Assembly: GCA_963747735.1 (NCBI GenBank)
Contig: CAVVGE010000009.1
Coordinates: 52,439-116,438, forward strand
Direction of reading: 5' to 3'
From: AP-15 sp963747735
GTDB taxonomy: Bacteria > Pseudomonadota > Alphaproteobacteria > ATCC43930 > CGMCC-115725
Length of the DNA: 64,000 bases
Position 1 is the stretch's first letter. Each line of letters starts with the position of its first letter. The notes under the pieces were generated by a model. That model worked only from the letters and a program-made list of their open reading frames with translations. It was not told the DNA's origin and searched no databases. This document shows, piece by piece, positions 52,038 to 61,006 of the stretch. The translations under genes were made by a program, and so were the position numbers.

Positions 52038-52916
52038 CTACTCGGCAGCTTCGGCGGTGGCGAAGAAGCGGCGGCCGGTGGCGCGCTGGTTCTCGTAGAT
52101 CGAGCCCTGGTATTCCGCTGGCGGCAGCGGCATTCGCACCGGCACCGGGGTGAGGCGCGGCGCCAGGCTCGGCTCGCCGGCCAGCAATAATTCGTCGAAT
52201 TTACCGATGCCGTCCTTGAGGCCGAGCAATGGCCAGGCGTCGGCGGCGCGGTATTGATAGAGCAGAAAGCGGCGCTCGCGGCCGGAGAAGTTGGTCGCCG
52301 ACCCGTGCACCGCGCGCACGTGATGCACCGTGATCGAGCCGGCCCGGCCGAGGCACGGCTCGGCTTGCGAAAGATCGAGATCGCAGGCGGCGGGATCGAT
52401 CGCGCCGCAAAACCGCCCGTCGGGGCCGTGGTGATCGTAGATCGGCCCCTGATGGCTGCCGGGGATCACCATCATCGGGCCGTTCTCCATCATGCAATCG
52501 TCGAGCATGATGCCGACCGCGGCGAGGTCGTCGTTGGTGTGCGGATAGAACGCCCAATCCTGGTGCCATTCGACCGGCGCGCCATAGCCCGCCGATTTCA
52601 TGTTGAGCTTGCCGGTGTCGAACCGCACCGTGCCCCACAAATCCTTCAGCACCGCGACAATCTTCGGATGGCGCGCGGCCCGGGCGTATTCGGGATCGTG
52701 CAAATGCGGTGTCTTGATCCGGCGCACTCGCGGCTCGTCCGGAGAATGCGAATCTTCGAGGTCGTAGACGTCGTCATTGGCGGCAACCCGGCGCGCGACC
52801 TCGACAAACGCATCGGTCACCCGCCGCAACGCCGCGACTTCGGGCGCGGTAAAGATATCGGGCACAACGATAAAACCGTCGCGGCGATAGGCGGCGATCT
52901 GGTCCGGTGACAACAT
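52038..52916 (-). CDS. Phytanoyl-CoA dioxygenase (PhyH) family protein
   Basis: 292 residues. Iron ligands: His and Asp in VEWHQDWAFYPHTNDDLAAV (HxD near residue 118) and a distal His in HHVRAVHGSATNFSGRERRF (near 205), with the Arg of SGRERR as likely 2-oxoglutarate contact. It begins MLSPDQIAAYRRDGFIVVPD as in the PhyH family. It uses Fe(II) and 2-oxoglutarate to hydroxylate an unknown substrate. Divergent from the amidohydrolase (107 nt apart), with which it might share a catabolic pathway. Confidence 0.92.
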   Translation of the reverse strand: MLSPDQIAAYRRDGFIVVPDIFTAPEVAALRRVTDAFVEVARRVAANDDVYDLEDSHSPDEPRVRRIKTPHLHDPEYARAARHPKIVAVLKDLWGTVRFDTGKLNMKSAGYGAPVEWHQDWAFYPHTNDDLAAVGIMLDDCMMENGPMMVIPGSHQGPIYDHHGPDGRFCGAIDPAACDLDLSQAEPCLGRAGSITVHHVRAVHGSATNFSGRERRFLLYQYRAADAWPLLGLKDGIGKFDELLLAGEPSLAPRLTPVPVRMPLPPAEYQGSIYENQRATGRRFFATAEAAE

Positions 52917-53022
52917 GGCTCCTCCAGGCGCAAGGCGACCTCGGCGGCGAGCTTGCCAAATTGCCGGCTGGCGCGCCAGCGGCTAGGGTGATGGCTGCGA
53001 TGCTCCCCAAAGGAGTGCGGCG

Positions 53023-54255
53023 ATGAAGGTGCTGAAGGGAGGAAGGCTGATCGACGGGACCGGCGCCGGTCCCGTTGCCGATACGGCGGTCGTGATCCGT
53101 GACCGCCGGATCGCGGCGGTCGGGAAGGGCGGCGGCTGGCCCGATGACGCGGAGATCATCGACGTCTCCGGCATGACGGTCCTGCCGGGCTTGATCGATT
53201 GCCACGACCATCTGGCGATGCACGGCTATGACCTGGCGCGACGCTGGGGGATCGACGAGCCGCAGACGACCCGCACGTTGCGCACCGCGCAGGTGCTGCG
53301 GCAGACCCTCGCCGCCGGCTATACCACGGTGCGTGACGCGGCCGGGCTCGACGCCGGCTTCAAACGGGCGATCGAGGAGGGCTTGATCGAGGGTCCGCGG
53401 CTCGTCGTATCGCTGGTCATCATCTCGCCGATCGGCGGCATCGGCGACCGGGTCAGCCCGTCCGGCTTTTCCTGCTGCGTGCCGAACGACCCGTTGCTGC
53501 CCGACGGTGTCGTGACCGGTCTCGGCGATGTGCGCGCGGTGGTGCGCCGGGTGGTGCGCGCCGGGGCCGACGTGATCAAATGCGCCACGACCGGCGGCGC
53601 GAGCTCCAGGCCGGAGCACGGGCCGCGCGACGGCGCCTTCAACTTCGACGAGATGCAGGCATTGGTCGAGGAGGCGCATGCGCTCGACCGCCGCGTCATG
53701 TGCCATGCGCTTGGCGGGCGCGGCTTGCGCGTCGCCGTCGAGGCCGGCGCCAACTCGATCGACCATGGCTGCTATCTCGACGAGGAGCCGGAGCTCATCG
53801 ACCGAATGGCGCGGCAAGGCACCTTTTTCGTGCCGACCTTCGCCGTATACGACTATCACCGCAAATCGCCGATGCCGCATATCCGCGAGCGGGCGAAGGA
53901 CCTCGAAGAGCATCACGCGGCGAGCCTGCGCCGGGCCTTTGCCGCCGGGGTCAAGATCGCGGCCGGAACCGATGCCGGCGGCCACGGCCACCCGGCGAAC
54001 GCGCTCGAAATCGCCTGCCTCGTCAGGGCCGGAATGACGCCCTTGCAGGCGTTGCGCGCGGCGACCGGCTGGGCCGCCGAATGCATCGGCCGCGGCGTCG
54101 ACCTCGGCACGGTCGAAAAAGGCAAGCTCGCCGACCTAGTCGTCGTCGCGGGCGACCCGCTCGCCGATGTGTCGATATTGCAGGACACCGCACGAATTAT
54201 GTTGGTGATCAAGGACGGCGAGGTCGCCATCGACCGACGGGGACGGCAAAAATGA
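53023..54255 (+). CDS. Metal-dependent amidohydrolase (imidazolonepropionase/prolidase-like)
   Basis: 410 residues. The amidohydrolase metal site is complete: HDH in LIDCHDHLAMHGYDLAR (near residue 65), a Lys in GADVIKCATTGGASS (carbamylated-type position), His in MCHALGGRG and SIDHGCYLDEE, and Asp in AAGTDAGGHGHPANALE. It hydrolyses a cyclic amide or dipeptide; substrate not predictable. GGAG upstream of ATG 53023. It overlaps the SDR gene by 4 nt (ATGA), so they are translationally coupled. Confidence 0.93.
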   Translation: MKVLKGGRLIDGTGAGPVADTAVVIRDRRIAAVGKGGGWPDDAEIIDVSGMTVLPGLIDCHDHLAMHGYDLARRWGIDEPQTTRTLRTAQVLRQTLAAGYTTVRDAAGLDAGFKRAIEEGLIEGPRLVVSLVIISPIGGIGDRVSPSGFSCCVPNDPLLPDGVVTGLGDVRAVVRRVVRAGADVIKCATTGGASSRPEHGPRDGAFNFDEMQALVEEAHALDRRVMCHALGGRGLRVAVEAGANSIDHGCYLDEEPELIDRMARQGTFFVPTFAVYDYHRKSPMPHIRERAKDLEEHHAASLRRAFAAGVKIAAGTDAGGHGHPANALEIACLVRAGMTPLQALRAATGWAAECIGRGVDLGTVEKGKLADLVVVAGDPLADVSILQDTARIMLVIKDGEVAIDRRGRQK

Positions 54256-55028
54256 CCGGGACCGGCCGGCCGGTGGCGCTGGTCACCGGCGCATCGAGCG
54301 GGATCGGCGCCGATCTCGCACGCGAGCTGGCCCGCGACGGCCACGATCTGGTGCTGACTGCGCGCCGGGCGCCCCCGATGCAGACGTTGGCGGCGGAGAT
54401 CGAAGCCGCCGGCGCTGCGGCAATCGTGATCCCGGCCGATCTCAGCCAGCCGGGTGCCGCCGCTGCATTGACGGCGGCGATCGACGAGCGCGGGCTGACG
54501 ATCGACGTGCTGGTCAACAATGCGGGGCTCGGCGCCGCCGGCCGGTTCGACCGGTCGGACCCGGTGCGGATCGCCGAGATGCTGAACGTCAACATCGTGG
54601 CGCTGACCGAGCTCAGCCGGCTGGTGCTGCCCGGCATGGTCGCGCGCCGCCGGGGCCGGGTCATGCTGGTCGCCTCGACCGCCGGGTTTTTGCCGGGGCC
54701 GGGAATGGCGGTCTATTTCGCGACAAAAGCCTATGTGCTGAGCCTCGGTGAGGCGCTGGCGCAGGAATTGCGCGGCACCGGGGTGACGGTGACGACCTTG
54801 TGCCCCGGCGCCACCGCGACCGAGTTTTTCCAGGTTGCCGGCTCCGCCGATCTGCGGCGCGGGATGATGAGCCCGGCCGCGGTTGCCCGGATCGGCTGGC
54901 ACGGGCTCAAATCGGGGCGCCGCGTCGTCGTCGCCGGTCTCGCCAACAAGGTCCAGGCTCTCGCCGCCCGGCTCGGCCCGCACGCGATTTCTCTGCCGGT
55001 CGCGGCGGCGTTGATGTCGCGCCGGTGA
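54252..55028 (+). CDS. Short-chain dehydrogenase/reductase
   Basis: 258 residues. NAD(P) motif TGASSGIGADLARELARDGH at the N-terminus, NNAG in DVLVNNAGLGAAGRFDRSD, catalytic Ser in LVASTAGFLPGPGMA and the YFATK catalytic pair in VYFATKAYVLSLGEALAQEL. It is of the classical SDR/DltE type with a C-terminal extension (GLKSGRRVVVAGLANKVQAL) seen in YqjQ-like members. It oxidises or reduces a small molecule or acyl substrate. Starts within the stop of the amidohydrolase. Confidence 0.93.
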   Translation: MTGTGRPVALVTGASSGIGADLARELARDGHDLVLTARRAPPMQTLAAEIEAAGAAAIVIPADLSQPGAAAALTAAIDERGLTIDVLVNNAGLGAAGRFDRSDPVRIAEMLNVNIVALTELSRLVLPGMVARRRGRVMLVASTAGFLPGPGMAVYFATKAYVLSLGEALAQELRGTGVTVTTLCPGATATEFFQVAGSADLRRGMMSPAAVARIGWHGLKSGRRVVVAGLANKVQALAARLGPHAISLPVAAALMSRR

Positions 55029-55084
55029 TATCGGGTTTTGTTTCAAAGACGGGCTGCGCTACTTTTAAGGCAAGCGTCATCGAG

Positions 55085-56209
55085 ATGGTTTCGCCGACCG
55101 TGCAAAAAAGCCTGGACAGCGGGGATGCGATCGGCGCCGGCGGCACCGCTGCCGGGCATCGGGCCGCCCCGGCTGCGGTACTTGGAGCCGGCGCTGCAAT
55201 TGCCGCACAGTCCGGCGGCGGCGGCATGCGGTCGTTTGCACAGCGCTTTTCGTCGAATGTCGCAGCACTCGATCTCGGCACCAACAATTGCCGGCTTTTG
55301 GTCGCCCGGCCGGCCGGTGCCGGATTTCGCGTCATCGACGCCTTTTCCCGCATCGTCCGCCTCGGCGAGGGCTTGACTGCAACCGGCGCCTTATCCGAAG
55401 AGGCGATGGCACGCACTCTCGACGCTCTCGAAATCTGCGCCGGCAAGATCGTCGCGCGCCGCATCGCGCGCGGCCGCTACATCGCCACCGAGGCCTGCCG
55501 CCGCGCCGCCAATTGCGACGCGTTCCTGGCCCGGATCCGCGAGCGTGTCGGGCTCGACATCGAAATCATTTCGACCGCCGAGGAGGCGCGGCTCGTCGTC
55601 ACCGGCTGCGCGCCGCTGCTCGACCCGCGCATTCCCTACGCGATCGTCTTTGATATCGGCGGCGGCTCGACCGAGGTCATTTGGCTGCGGCTGTGGACGA
55701 GGCGCGACGGAAGGCGCTGGCGGCCTCACATCCTGGGCTCGGTGTCGTTGCCGCTGGGCGTCGTCAACCTGACCGACCGGTTCGGCGGCGAGGTGTCGCC
55801 AGCCGCCTATCGGACAATGGTGGAGGAAGCGATGGCGGCGCTCGAGCCGTTCGAGCACACCCATCGCATTCTCGGCTGCGTCAAGCTGGGGCGGGTGCAG
55901 ATGCTGGGCAGCTCGGGCACGGTGACGACCTTGTCCGGGATCAACCTGGCATTGCCGCGCTATATCCGCGCCATGGTCGATGGCAGCATGCTGACCTTCG
56001 AGCAGATCGACGCGGTGTCGGCATATCTCGCGACCCTCGATGTCGCCGGCCGCGCCGCCAGCCCGTGCATCGGCCGCGAGCGTGCCGATTTGGTGCTGAG
56101 CGGCTGCGCGATCCTCGCTGCGATCTGCGCGACCTGGCCGGTCGGCCGGCTGCGGGTGGCCGACCGCGGTGTTCGCGAGGGCATCCTGTTCGACCTGATG
56201 CAAGGCTAG
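55085..56209 (+). CDS. ppx: Ppx/GppA-family exopolyphosphatase
   Basis: 374 residues. The ASKHA fold is shown by NVAALDLGTNNCRLLVARPA (phosphate 1 loop, near residue 60) and YAIVFDIGGGSTEVIWLRLW (phosphate 2), with STAEEARLVVTGCAPLLDPR between. The first 55 residues are low-complexity Ala/Gly text and the real start may be later (GTG or ATG near MRSFAQRFSSN at residue 48). It removes terminal phosphate from polyphosphate or converts pppGpp to ppGpp. Normally paired with rlmE; here a toxin-antitoxin pair lies between. Confidence 0.9.
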   Translation: MVSPTVQKSLDSGDAIGAGGTAAGHRAAPAAVLGAGAAIAAQSGGGGMRSFAQRFSSNVAALDLGTNNCRLLVARPAGAGFRVIDAFSRIVRLGEGLTATGALSEEAMARTLDALEICAGKIVARRIARGRYIATEACRRAANCDAFLARIRERVGLDIEIISTAEEARLVVTGCAPLLDPRIPYAIVFDIGGGSTEVIWLRLWTRRDGRRWRPHILGSVSLPLGVVNLTDRFGGEVSPAAYRTMVEEAMAALEPFEHTHRILGCVKLGRVQMLGSSGTVTTLSGINLALPRYIRAMVDGSMLTFEQIDAVSAYLATLDVAGRAASPCIGRERADLVLSGCAILAAICATWPVGRLRVADRGVREGILFDLMQG

Positions 56210-56270
56210 CTTCGCCGCTCTCAGGCGTCAGAAGCCTTGAACCGTTCGGCTTGACACCCAAGTTGGCTAA

Positions 56271-56543
56271 ATGCCAACATCGAACGTGCAGATCGTAATT
56301 GCGCGCGATGCTCGCAGAGCGCTGGCACGAATGCAGCCGGCGAAAGCCAGGGACATTCGCAACGCGATCGAGAGAGTGGCGGCTGATCCGTCAGCGCCGA
56401 ACTCAGATGTGCGGACGCTCAAAGGAGTGCCGAACGGTTTTCGCATCAGGGTTGGCGACTGGCGGGTCTCTTACACTTTTGACCGTGCCGCTCGGGTCAT
56501 CGATGTTTATGAGATTGCGCCGAGAGGAGGAGCATACCGATGA
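56271..56543 (+). CDS. RelE/ParE-superfamily toxin
   Basis: 90 residues: VQIVIARDARRALARMQPAK, ARDIRNAIERVAADPSAPNS, DVRTLKGVPNGFRIRVGDWR, VSYTFDRAARVIDVYEIAPR. The PNGFRIRVGDWRVxY strand pattern is that of RelE/ParE toxins, which either cut mRNA on the ribosome or poison gyrase. It overlaps the antitoxin by 4 nt and precedes it, the HigBA-like order. Start ATG 56271. Confidence 0.85.
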   Translation: MPTSNVQIVIARDARRALARMQPAKARDIRNAIERVAADPSAPNSDVRTLKGVPNGFRIRVGDWRVSYTFDRAARVIDVYEIAPRGGAYR

Positions 56544-56950
56544 GCGAGCTTAAGATCCGCTTCATGGAGCTGGATGTCCTCCTTGCCGAAGTGATCCGCG
56601 TCGCTCTCAAAGCACGCGCTGTCAGCGAGACGGAGGATGCCAACCTCGTCGTAACCACACCCGCTAATTTGGCAGAGATGCTGGAGGACGCCGCCGCCAC
56701 GGCAGCCTTTCATGCCAGCTGCGATCAGGAGCGCGTGCCGATCGCACTGGTCGATCGATTGATCGAGGGTGAGAACCCGGTGAAAGTATGGCGGGAGCAC
56801 CGCGGCTTATCGCAACGCGCTCTGGCCCAGAAAGCGGGATTGAACTTTGCCTATCTATCCCAAATAGAAACAGGAGCCCGCCAAGGCACGGTTGCAACGG
56901 TCAAGAAGCTCGCCGAAGCATTGGGTTTGGAGGCGAGTGATTTGATTTGA
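56540..56950 (+). CDS. XRE-family antitoxin
   Basis: 136 residues. The C-terminal HTH (WREHRGLSQRALAQKAGLNF, AYLSQIETGARQGTVATVKK, LAEALGLEASDLI) would bind the operator and autoregulate. The N-terminal part (LAEVIRVALKARAVSETEDA, NLAEMLEDAAATAAFHASCD) would neutralise the toxin. It starts within the toxin stop. Its last codons contain the TTG start of rlmE (56947-56950, TTGA). Confidence 0.85.
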   Translation: MSELKIRFMELDVLLAEVIRVALKARAVSETEDANLVVTTPANLAEMLEDAAATAAFHASCDQERVPIALVDRLIEGENPVKVWREHRGLSQRALAQKAGLNFAYLSQIETGARQGTVATVKKLAEALGLEASDLI

Positions 56951-57630
56951 GAGCAAAAGGAGAGGGAACCGGGGCGCGGCCGCCGGCGGTCCGGGTCCGC
57001 AGCGCGCGCCGGCGGAAACCGTCCTCGACCCAATGGCTGACGCGCCAGTTGAACGACCCCTATGTCGCGGCTGCGCGCCGGGACGGCTATCGCTCGCGCG
57101 CGGCCTTCAAGCTGATCGAGCTCGACGACCGCTTTCGCCTGCTGCGGCCGGGCGCCCGCATCGTCGATCTGGGCTGCGCGCCGGGCGGCTGGACCCAGGT
57201 CGCGGTCGAACGTGCCGGCCCGCGCGGCCTGGTGCTCGGTATTGATCTCGTCGAGACGGCACCGATCGTCGGCGCGCGCCTGCTGTGCGCCGATCTGCGC
57301 GACCCGGATACCGCAGCGGCAATCGAAGAGGCGCTGGGCGGTCGCGCCGATATCGTTTTGAGCGATATGGCGCCGCCCGCCACCGGTCACGCCGCCACCG
57401 ACCATCTGCGCATCGTCGCTCTCGCCGAAGCCGCTTTTACCCTTGCATCGGCAGTCCTTTCGCCGGGCGGCAGCTTTGTCGCCAAGGTGTTTCAAGGCGG
57501 GGCCGAGGGTGAGCTGCTGGCGGCGCTGAAACGCGGCTTTACCGAGCTGCGCCACGCCAAGCCGCCGGCGAGCCGCGCCGAATCGGCCGAAACCTACGTC
57601 GTCGCGAAAGGCTTCCGCGGGCGCGCATGA
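56947..57630 (+). CDS. rlmE: 23S rRNA 2'-O-methyltransferase RlmE (FtsJ/RrmJ)
   Basis: 227 residues starting at TTG 56947-56949 with GGAGG 8 nt upstream, overlapping the antitoxin stop. It carries SAM motif IVDLGCAPGGWTQVAVERAG. The catalytic K-D-K-E tetrad is at SRAAFKLIELDD (Lys), VLSDMAPPATGH (Asp), GSFVAKVFQGG (Lys) and SAETYVVAKGF (Glu). It methylates U2552 of 23S rRNA in late 50S assembly. No ATG is available near the N-terminus, so an original ATG may have been lost when the TA pair inserted. Confidence 0.94.
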   Translation: MRAKGEGTGARPPAVRVRSARRRKPSSTQWLTRQLNDPYVAAARRDGYRSRAAFKLIELDDRFRLLRPGARIVDLGCAPGGWTQVAVERAGPRGLVLGIDLVETAPIVGARLLCADLRDPDTAAAIEEALGGRADIVLSDMAPPATGHAATDHLRIVALAEAAFTLASAVLSPGGSFVAKVFQGGAEGELLAALKRGFTELRHAKPPASRAESAETYVVAKGFRGRA

Positions 57631-57893
57631 GGTCCTGGCGGGTTTCCATCCACAACACGCAGTGGGGTCCCCCGACGTGGGGGTCCGGAGCATCCGCGTA
57701 GTAACACTTGACCGCCCAGCCACTCCCTGCGCTCCAATTTAGAAAGTATTTACTTTACAGTGATATTTAAGTTATGTTAACATTTAGCAGATCTAGCGAG
57801 TGATATACGCCATATATTGTAAAGATATCGCCGATATCCCATTCGCCGCGGCCCACACCCAATGGTCGCCGTCCCGTCCCCACGCCAGCCGAG
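57631..57893. other. Intergenic, AT-richer than its surroundings
   Basis: About 260 nt with AT-rich DNA at 57735-57830 (TTTACTTTACAGTGATATTT); no supported gene. Marks the left edge of a composition-shifted insert before guaB. Confidence 0.4.
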
Positions 57894-58328
57894 GTGCGCG
57901 ACTTTGACAGATACCTGGCGACGCGGCCCAGAATTCGTGCGCCAATCGCGCGAAAGAACCTCGGCCACGCGCCGGACATCCCAATCGGAAGCGATGTGAT
58001 TGTCTGCCGTAACGATATGAGGCGCCCAGACACCGGAGGCGTGATGGCGTTCGGTAGGACCGCGTCTGGGCCGGAAAGGGCAACGGCAGATTTATTGGTC
58101 GAGGGGATTGGAGCGGTGGTCGAGACGGGCGATTGGTATTCAGATATAGACTTGATCGAGCGGTTCGACGAGCCTCCAGTGTCTATGGACGACATGGTAC
58201 GAGAGTTTAGCGAATCGGGCTATGTGCAGGATTTTTTGCCGCGTCGTGCAAGCGTCCATTATCTCATTGACGATGGGATGTTCCAACGCATTCACCACTT
58301 GGCGATGCTACAGCGGACGAATTCGTAG
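57894..58328 (+). CDS. Hypothetical protein in the small insert before guaB
   Basis: 144 residues beginning at GTG 57894: MRDFDRYLATRPRIRAPIAR, then IGAVVETGDWYSDIDLIERF, DEPPVSMDDMVREFSESGYV and RASVHYLIDDGMFQRIHHLA. The first 60 residues look less protein-like, and a minus-strand frame overlaps, so the true start may be the ATG near residue 42 or 50. No domain recognised. It ends 14 nt before the HNH gene, so the two probably work together. Confidence 0.5.
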   Translation: MRDFDRYLATRPRIRAPIARKNLGHAPDIPIGSDVIVCRNDMRRPDTGGVMAFGRTASGPERATADLLVEGIGAVVETGDWYSDIDLIERFDEPPVSMDDMVREFSESGYVQDFLPRRASVHYLIDDGMFQRIHHLAMLQRTNS

Positions 58329-58342
58329 CCCAAACGTGCGGC

Positions 58343-58756
58343 ATGCCCCGAAGCACGGAGGTAGAACGCAAAGTCATCCAGCGCCTTAGACAGGGAATAT
58401 TTCGGCGCGATCTGTTGAATTATTGGGGCGGTCGGCGCGCCATTACTGGCCTAGCCGTCGAGCAGCTTCTTCGTGCCAGCCACGCAAAACCTTGGGTATG
58501 CTGCGAAAATGATAGCGATCGCCTTAATCTCTTTAACGGCCTTTTGCTCGCCGCGGATTTGGACGCCGCATTCGAGAACGGCCTCATCGGCGTCGCTGAA
58601 GATGGCACACTATTGGTCTCTCAGCGCCTGGATTGTCAGGATCCGAACGCGCGCCGCCTTCTCAATCTCGATGGGTTCGGCCGGATCGAGCGTCTTCAGG
58701 CCGGGCACATACCATGGTTTTCCTGGCACAGGATGAACAAGTTCGACCGCGACTAG
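58343..58756 (+). CDS. HNH endonuclease (HNH_2, PF13391-like)
   Basis: 137 residues. Key region: FRRDLLNYWGGRRAITGLAV, EQLLRASHAKPWVCCENDSD, RLNLFNGLLLAADLDAAFEN. The ITGL...ASHAKPW...NGLLLxxxxDxAF pattern is that of HNH_2 endonucleases often found at the C-terminus of restriction enzymes. A canonical Cys of CAITG is replaced by Arg (RAITG), which could affect zinc binding. Only the nuclease domain is present, so this may be a stand-alone nuclease or the tail of a larger lost gene. Lower GC than neighbours suggests transfer. Confidence 0.85.
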   Translation: MPRSTEVERKVIQRLRQGIFRRDLLNYWGGRRAITGLAVEQLLRASHAKPWVCCENDSDRLNLFNGLLLAADLDAAFENGLIGVAEDGTLLVSQRLDCQDPNARRLLNLDGFGRIERLQAGHIPWFSWHRMNKFDRD

Positions 58757-59006
58757 CACATATCGGTATCTCAATCGAGAATGACGAAACCCATCAGCCG
58801 CTGGCAGCCGGTCGTTCGGCGAGTACACAAGACCGTCGTCTCGGCAAAGGGCATCGCAGACAAGCACACTGGCGGCGACTGGCCCGTTCGCTCATATTTT
58901 GTCACGATGACAAGCGAGTTTGCGATCGACCGCGCATATCGGTGCGCGCTTTCGCCGCGAGGGCGCAGAACACGCCGCAGGCTGTGGAGACATCAGGGTG
59001 CGGGCG
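58757..59006. other. Region without a certain gene
   Basis: A plus-strand frame from 58781 (MTKPISRWQPVVRRVHKTVV) might be a short protein but turns into Arg-rich text after 50 codons. Not supported. Confidence 0.35.
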
Positions 59007-59338
59007 ATGGTCGGCACATCTGACACCTTGCGGGCCCCCGGCGGCTTAGGGAAGCGGGCGCCTCCGAGCCTGTAGCCGATGCGATTGCCGAGGTCCTGCA
59101 CGAGAGCCGTGAATTCGATCTTTCGCAAATTGCCACAAAGGTCGAATTGGACCAGCTGCGCCTCGCTACAAAGGCCGATCTGGACCAGCTGCGCCTTGCC
59201 AACAAGGCCGATCTGGAGCAGTTGCGGGTCGAGATCGCGAATACGAAATCCGAGGTCTTGAAATGGGTGATAGGGCTGATGGTCGCACAAACCGCCGCGA
59301 TCGTTGGTCTCATCAAGCTCATTTCGGCGCATGGATGA
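59007..59338 (+). CDS. DUF1640-like coiled-coil membrane-tail protein with a probable frameshift
   Basis: ATG 59007 opens MVGTSDTLRAPGG, which breaks in a CCCCC run near 59035; one base later the text continues RRLREAGASEPVADAIAEVL, HESREFDLSQIATKVELDQL. Then come degenerate heptad repeats (RLATKADLDQLRLANKADLE, QLRVEIANTKSEVLKWVIGL) and a single C-terminal helix (MVAQTAAIVGLIKLI). This is the layout of DUF1640/CCDC90-like proteins: N-terminal helix, coiled coil, C-terminal anchor. The length 332 nt is one base short of whole codons, consistent with one lost base. Function unknown. Confidence 0.65.
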
Positions 59339-59516
59339 GCACGCCTCGGCTCCACCGCCGCCCTCCGTTGCGGAGTGCCGATTCGACAGGGCGCCACAGC
59401 ATCTTGGGGTCTGGCGGGGGCGCATAAGAGCCGCATAACGCTTATATCAGGTGCCCATGGATTTCGGCGGCGACGGTTTTCGCTATAGTGCGCCGTCATC
59501 GCTCGAGGAGGCTCGG

Positions 59517-60995
59517 ATGGAAATCCGGCAGGCGCTGACATTCGACGACGTGATGCTGGTGCCGGCGGCGTCGGCGATCCTGCCCGGCGGCACCGATACC
59601 CGCACCAAGCTCACCCGCGAGATCGAGCTCGGCATTCCGCTGGTTTCGGCGGCGATGGATACGGTGACCGAGGGTGCCTTGGCGATCGCGATGGCCCAGG
59701 CCGGCGGGATTGGCGTCATCCACCGGAACATGCCGATCGCCGAGCAGGCCGACGAGGTGCGCAAGGTCAAGAAATTCGAGGCTGGGATGGTGGTGAACCC
59801 GGTCACGATCTACCCCGACGCGACCCTCGCCGATGCGCTGCGGCTGATGGCCGACCACCATATTTCGGGGATCCCGGTGGTCGAGCGCGGCCGGCCGGGC
59901 AGCGTGGCCGGCCGGCTCGCCGGGATTCTGACCAACCGCGATGTGCGCTTTGCCAGCGACCCGCACCAGCCGGTCGCCGAGCTGATGACCAGGGACGGGC
60001 TCGTCACCGTGCGCGAGAATGTCGCGCGCGAGGAAGCCAAGCGCCTCTTGCACCAGCACCGCATCGAAAAGCTGGTGGTCGTGGACGAAGCCTATCGCTG
60101 CACCGGGCTGATCACGGTCAAGGATATCGAGAAGGCGCAGCGCTTCCCGACCGCCTGCAAGGACGAGCACGGACGGTTGCGTGCCGCCGCCGCGACCGGC
60201 ACCGGCGCCGATGGTGTCGAGCGCGCCGAGGCGCTGTTCGCCGCCGGGCTCGATGTTCTCGTCGTCGATACCGCGCACGGCCATTCCGACCGGGTGCTCG
60301 CGGCGGTCAAGGAAATCCGCCGGCTGTCGAACTACACCCAGGTGATCGCCGGCAACGTCGTCACCGCCGAGGGGGCGCGCGCGCTGATCGAGGCGGGTGC
60401 CGATGCGGTCAAGGTCGGGGTCGGCCCAGCCTCGATCTGCACCACCCGGATGATCGCCGGGGTCGGCGTGCCGCAATTTACCGCGATCGCCGACACCGTC
60501 GCCGTGTGCCGGCAATACGGCGTGCCGGTGATCGCCGACGGCGGCATCAAATTTTCCGGCGACCTCGCCAAGGCGATCGCCGCCGGTGCGGATTGCGCGA
60601 TGCTCGGCTCGCTTTTCGCCGGCACCGACGAGAGCCCGGGCGAGGTGTTTTTGTACCAGGGCCGCAGCTACAAATACTATCGCGGCATGGGCTCGGTCGG
60701 GGCGATGGCGCGCGGCTCGGCCGACCGCTATTTCCAACAGGAAGTCACCGATACCCTGAAGCTGGTGCCCGAGGGGGTCGAGGGGCGGGTGCCGCACAAG
60801 GGCCCGGTCGGCAACATCGTCCACCAGCTGATCGGCGGGCTGCGCGCGGCAATGGGCTACACCGGCAACCGCACGATCGCCGAGATGCAGCAGAACTGCA
60901 CCTTTGTCCGGATCACCGCGGCCGGTCTGCGCGAAAGCCACGTCCACGACATCGCGATCAGCCGCGAAGCCCCAAACTATCCGGCCGACCGCTGA
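59517..60995 (+). CDS. guaB: Inosine-5'-monophosphate dehydrogenase
   Basis: 492 residues from ATG 59517 (GAGGAGG about 5 nt upstream). The catalytic loop GVGPASICTTRMIAGVGVPQ carries the active Cys. CBS domains occupy about 95-210 (GMVVNPVTIYPDATLADALR, EAKRLLHQHRIEKLVVVDEA). The flap/phosphate region is MGSVGAMARGSADRYFQQ. It oxidises IMP to XMP with NAD+, the first committed step to GMP. It is in line with rsmB and guaA; guaA performs the next step. Confidence 0.98.
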   Translation: MEIRQALTFDDVMLVPAASAILPGGTDTRTKLTREIELGIPLVSAAMDTVTEGALAIAMAQAGGIGVIHRNMPIAEQADEVRKVKKFEAGMVVNPVTIYPDATLADALRLMADHHISGIPVVERGRPGSVAGRLAGILTNRDVRFASDPHQPVAELMTRDGLVTVRENVAREEAKRLLHQHRIEKLVVVDEAYRCTGLITVKDIEKAQRFPTACKDEHGRLRAAAATGTGADGVERAEALFAAGLDVLVVDTAHGHSDRVLAAVKEIRRLSNYTQVIAGNVVTAEGARALIEAGADAVKVGVGPASICTTRMIAGVGVPQFTAIADTVAVCRQYGVPVIADGGIKFSGDLAKAIAAGADCAMLGSLFAGTDESPGEVFLYQGRSYKYYRGMGSVGAMARGSADRYFQQEVTDTLKLVPEGVEGRVPHKGPVGNIVHQLIGGLRAAMGYTGNRTIAEMQQNCTFVRITAAGLRESHVHDIAISREAPNYPADR

Positions 60996-61006
60996 GCTTT
61001 ATGGTC

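Noticed and set aside
59496..60947. 483-codon minus-strand frame
   Set aside because: Shadow of guaB.
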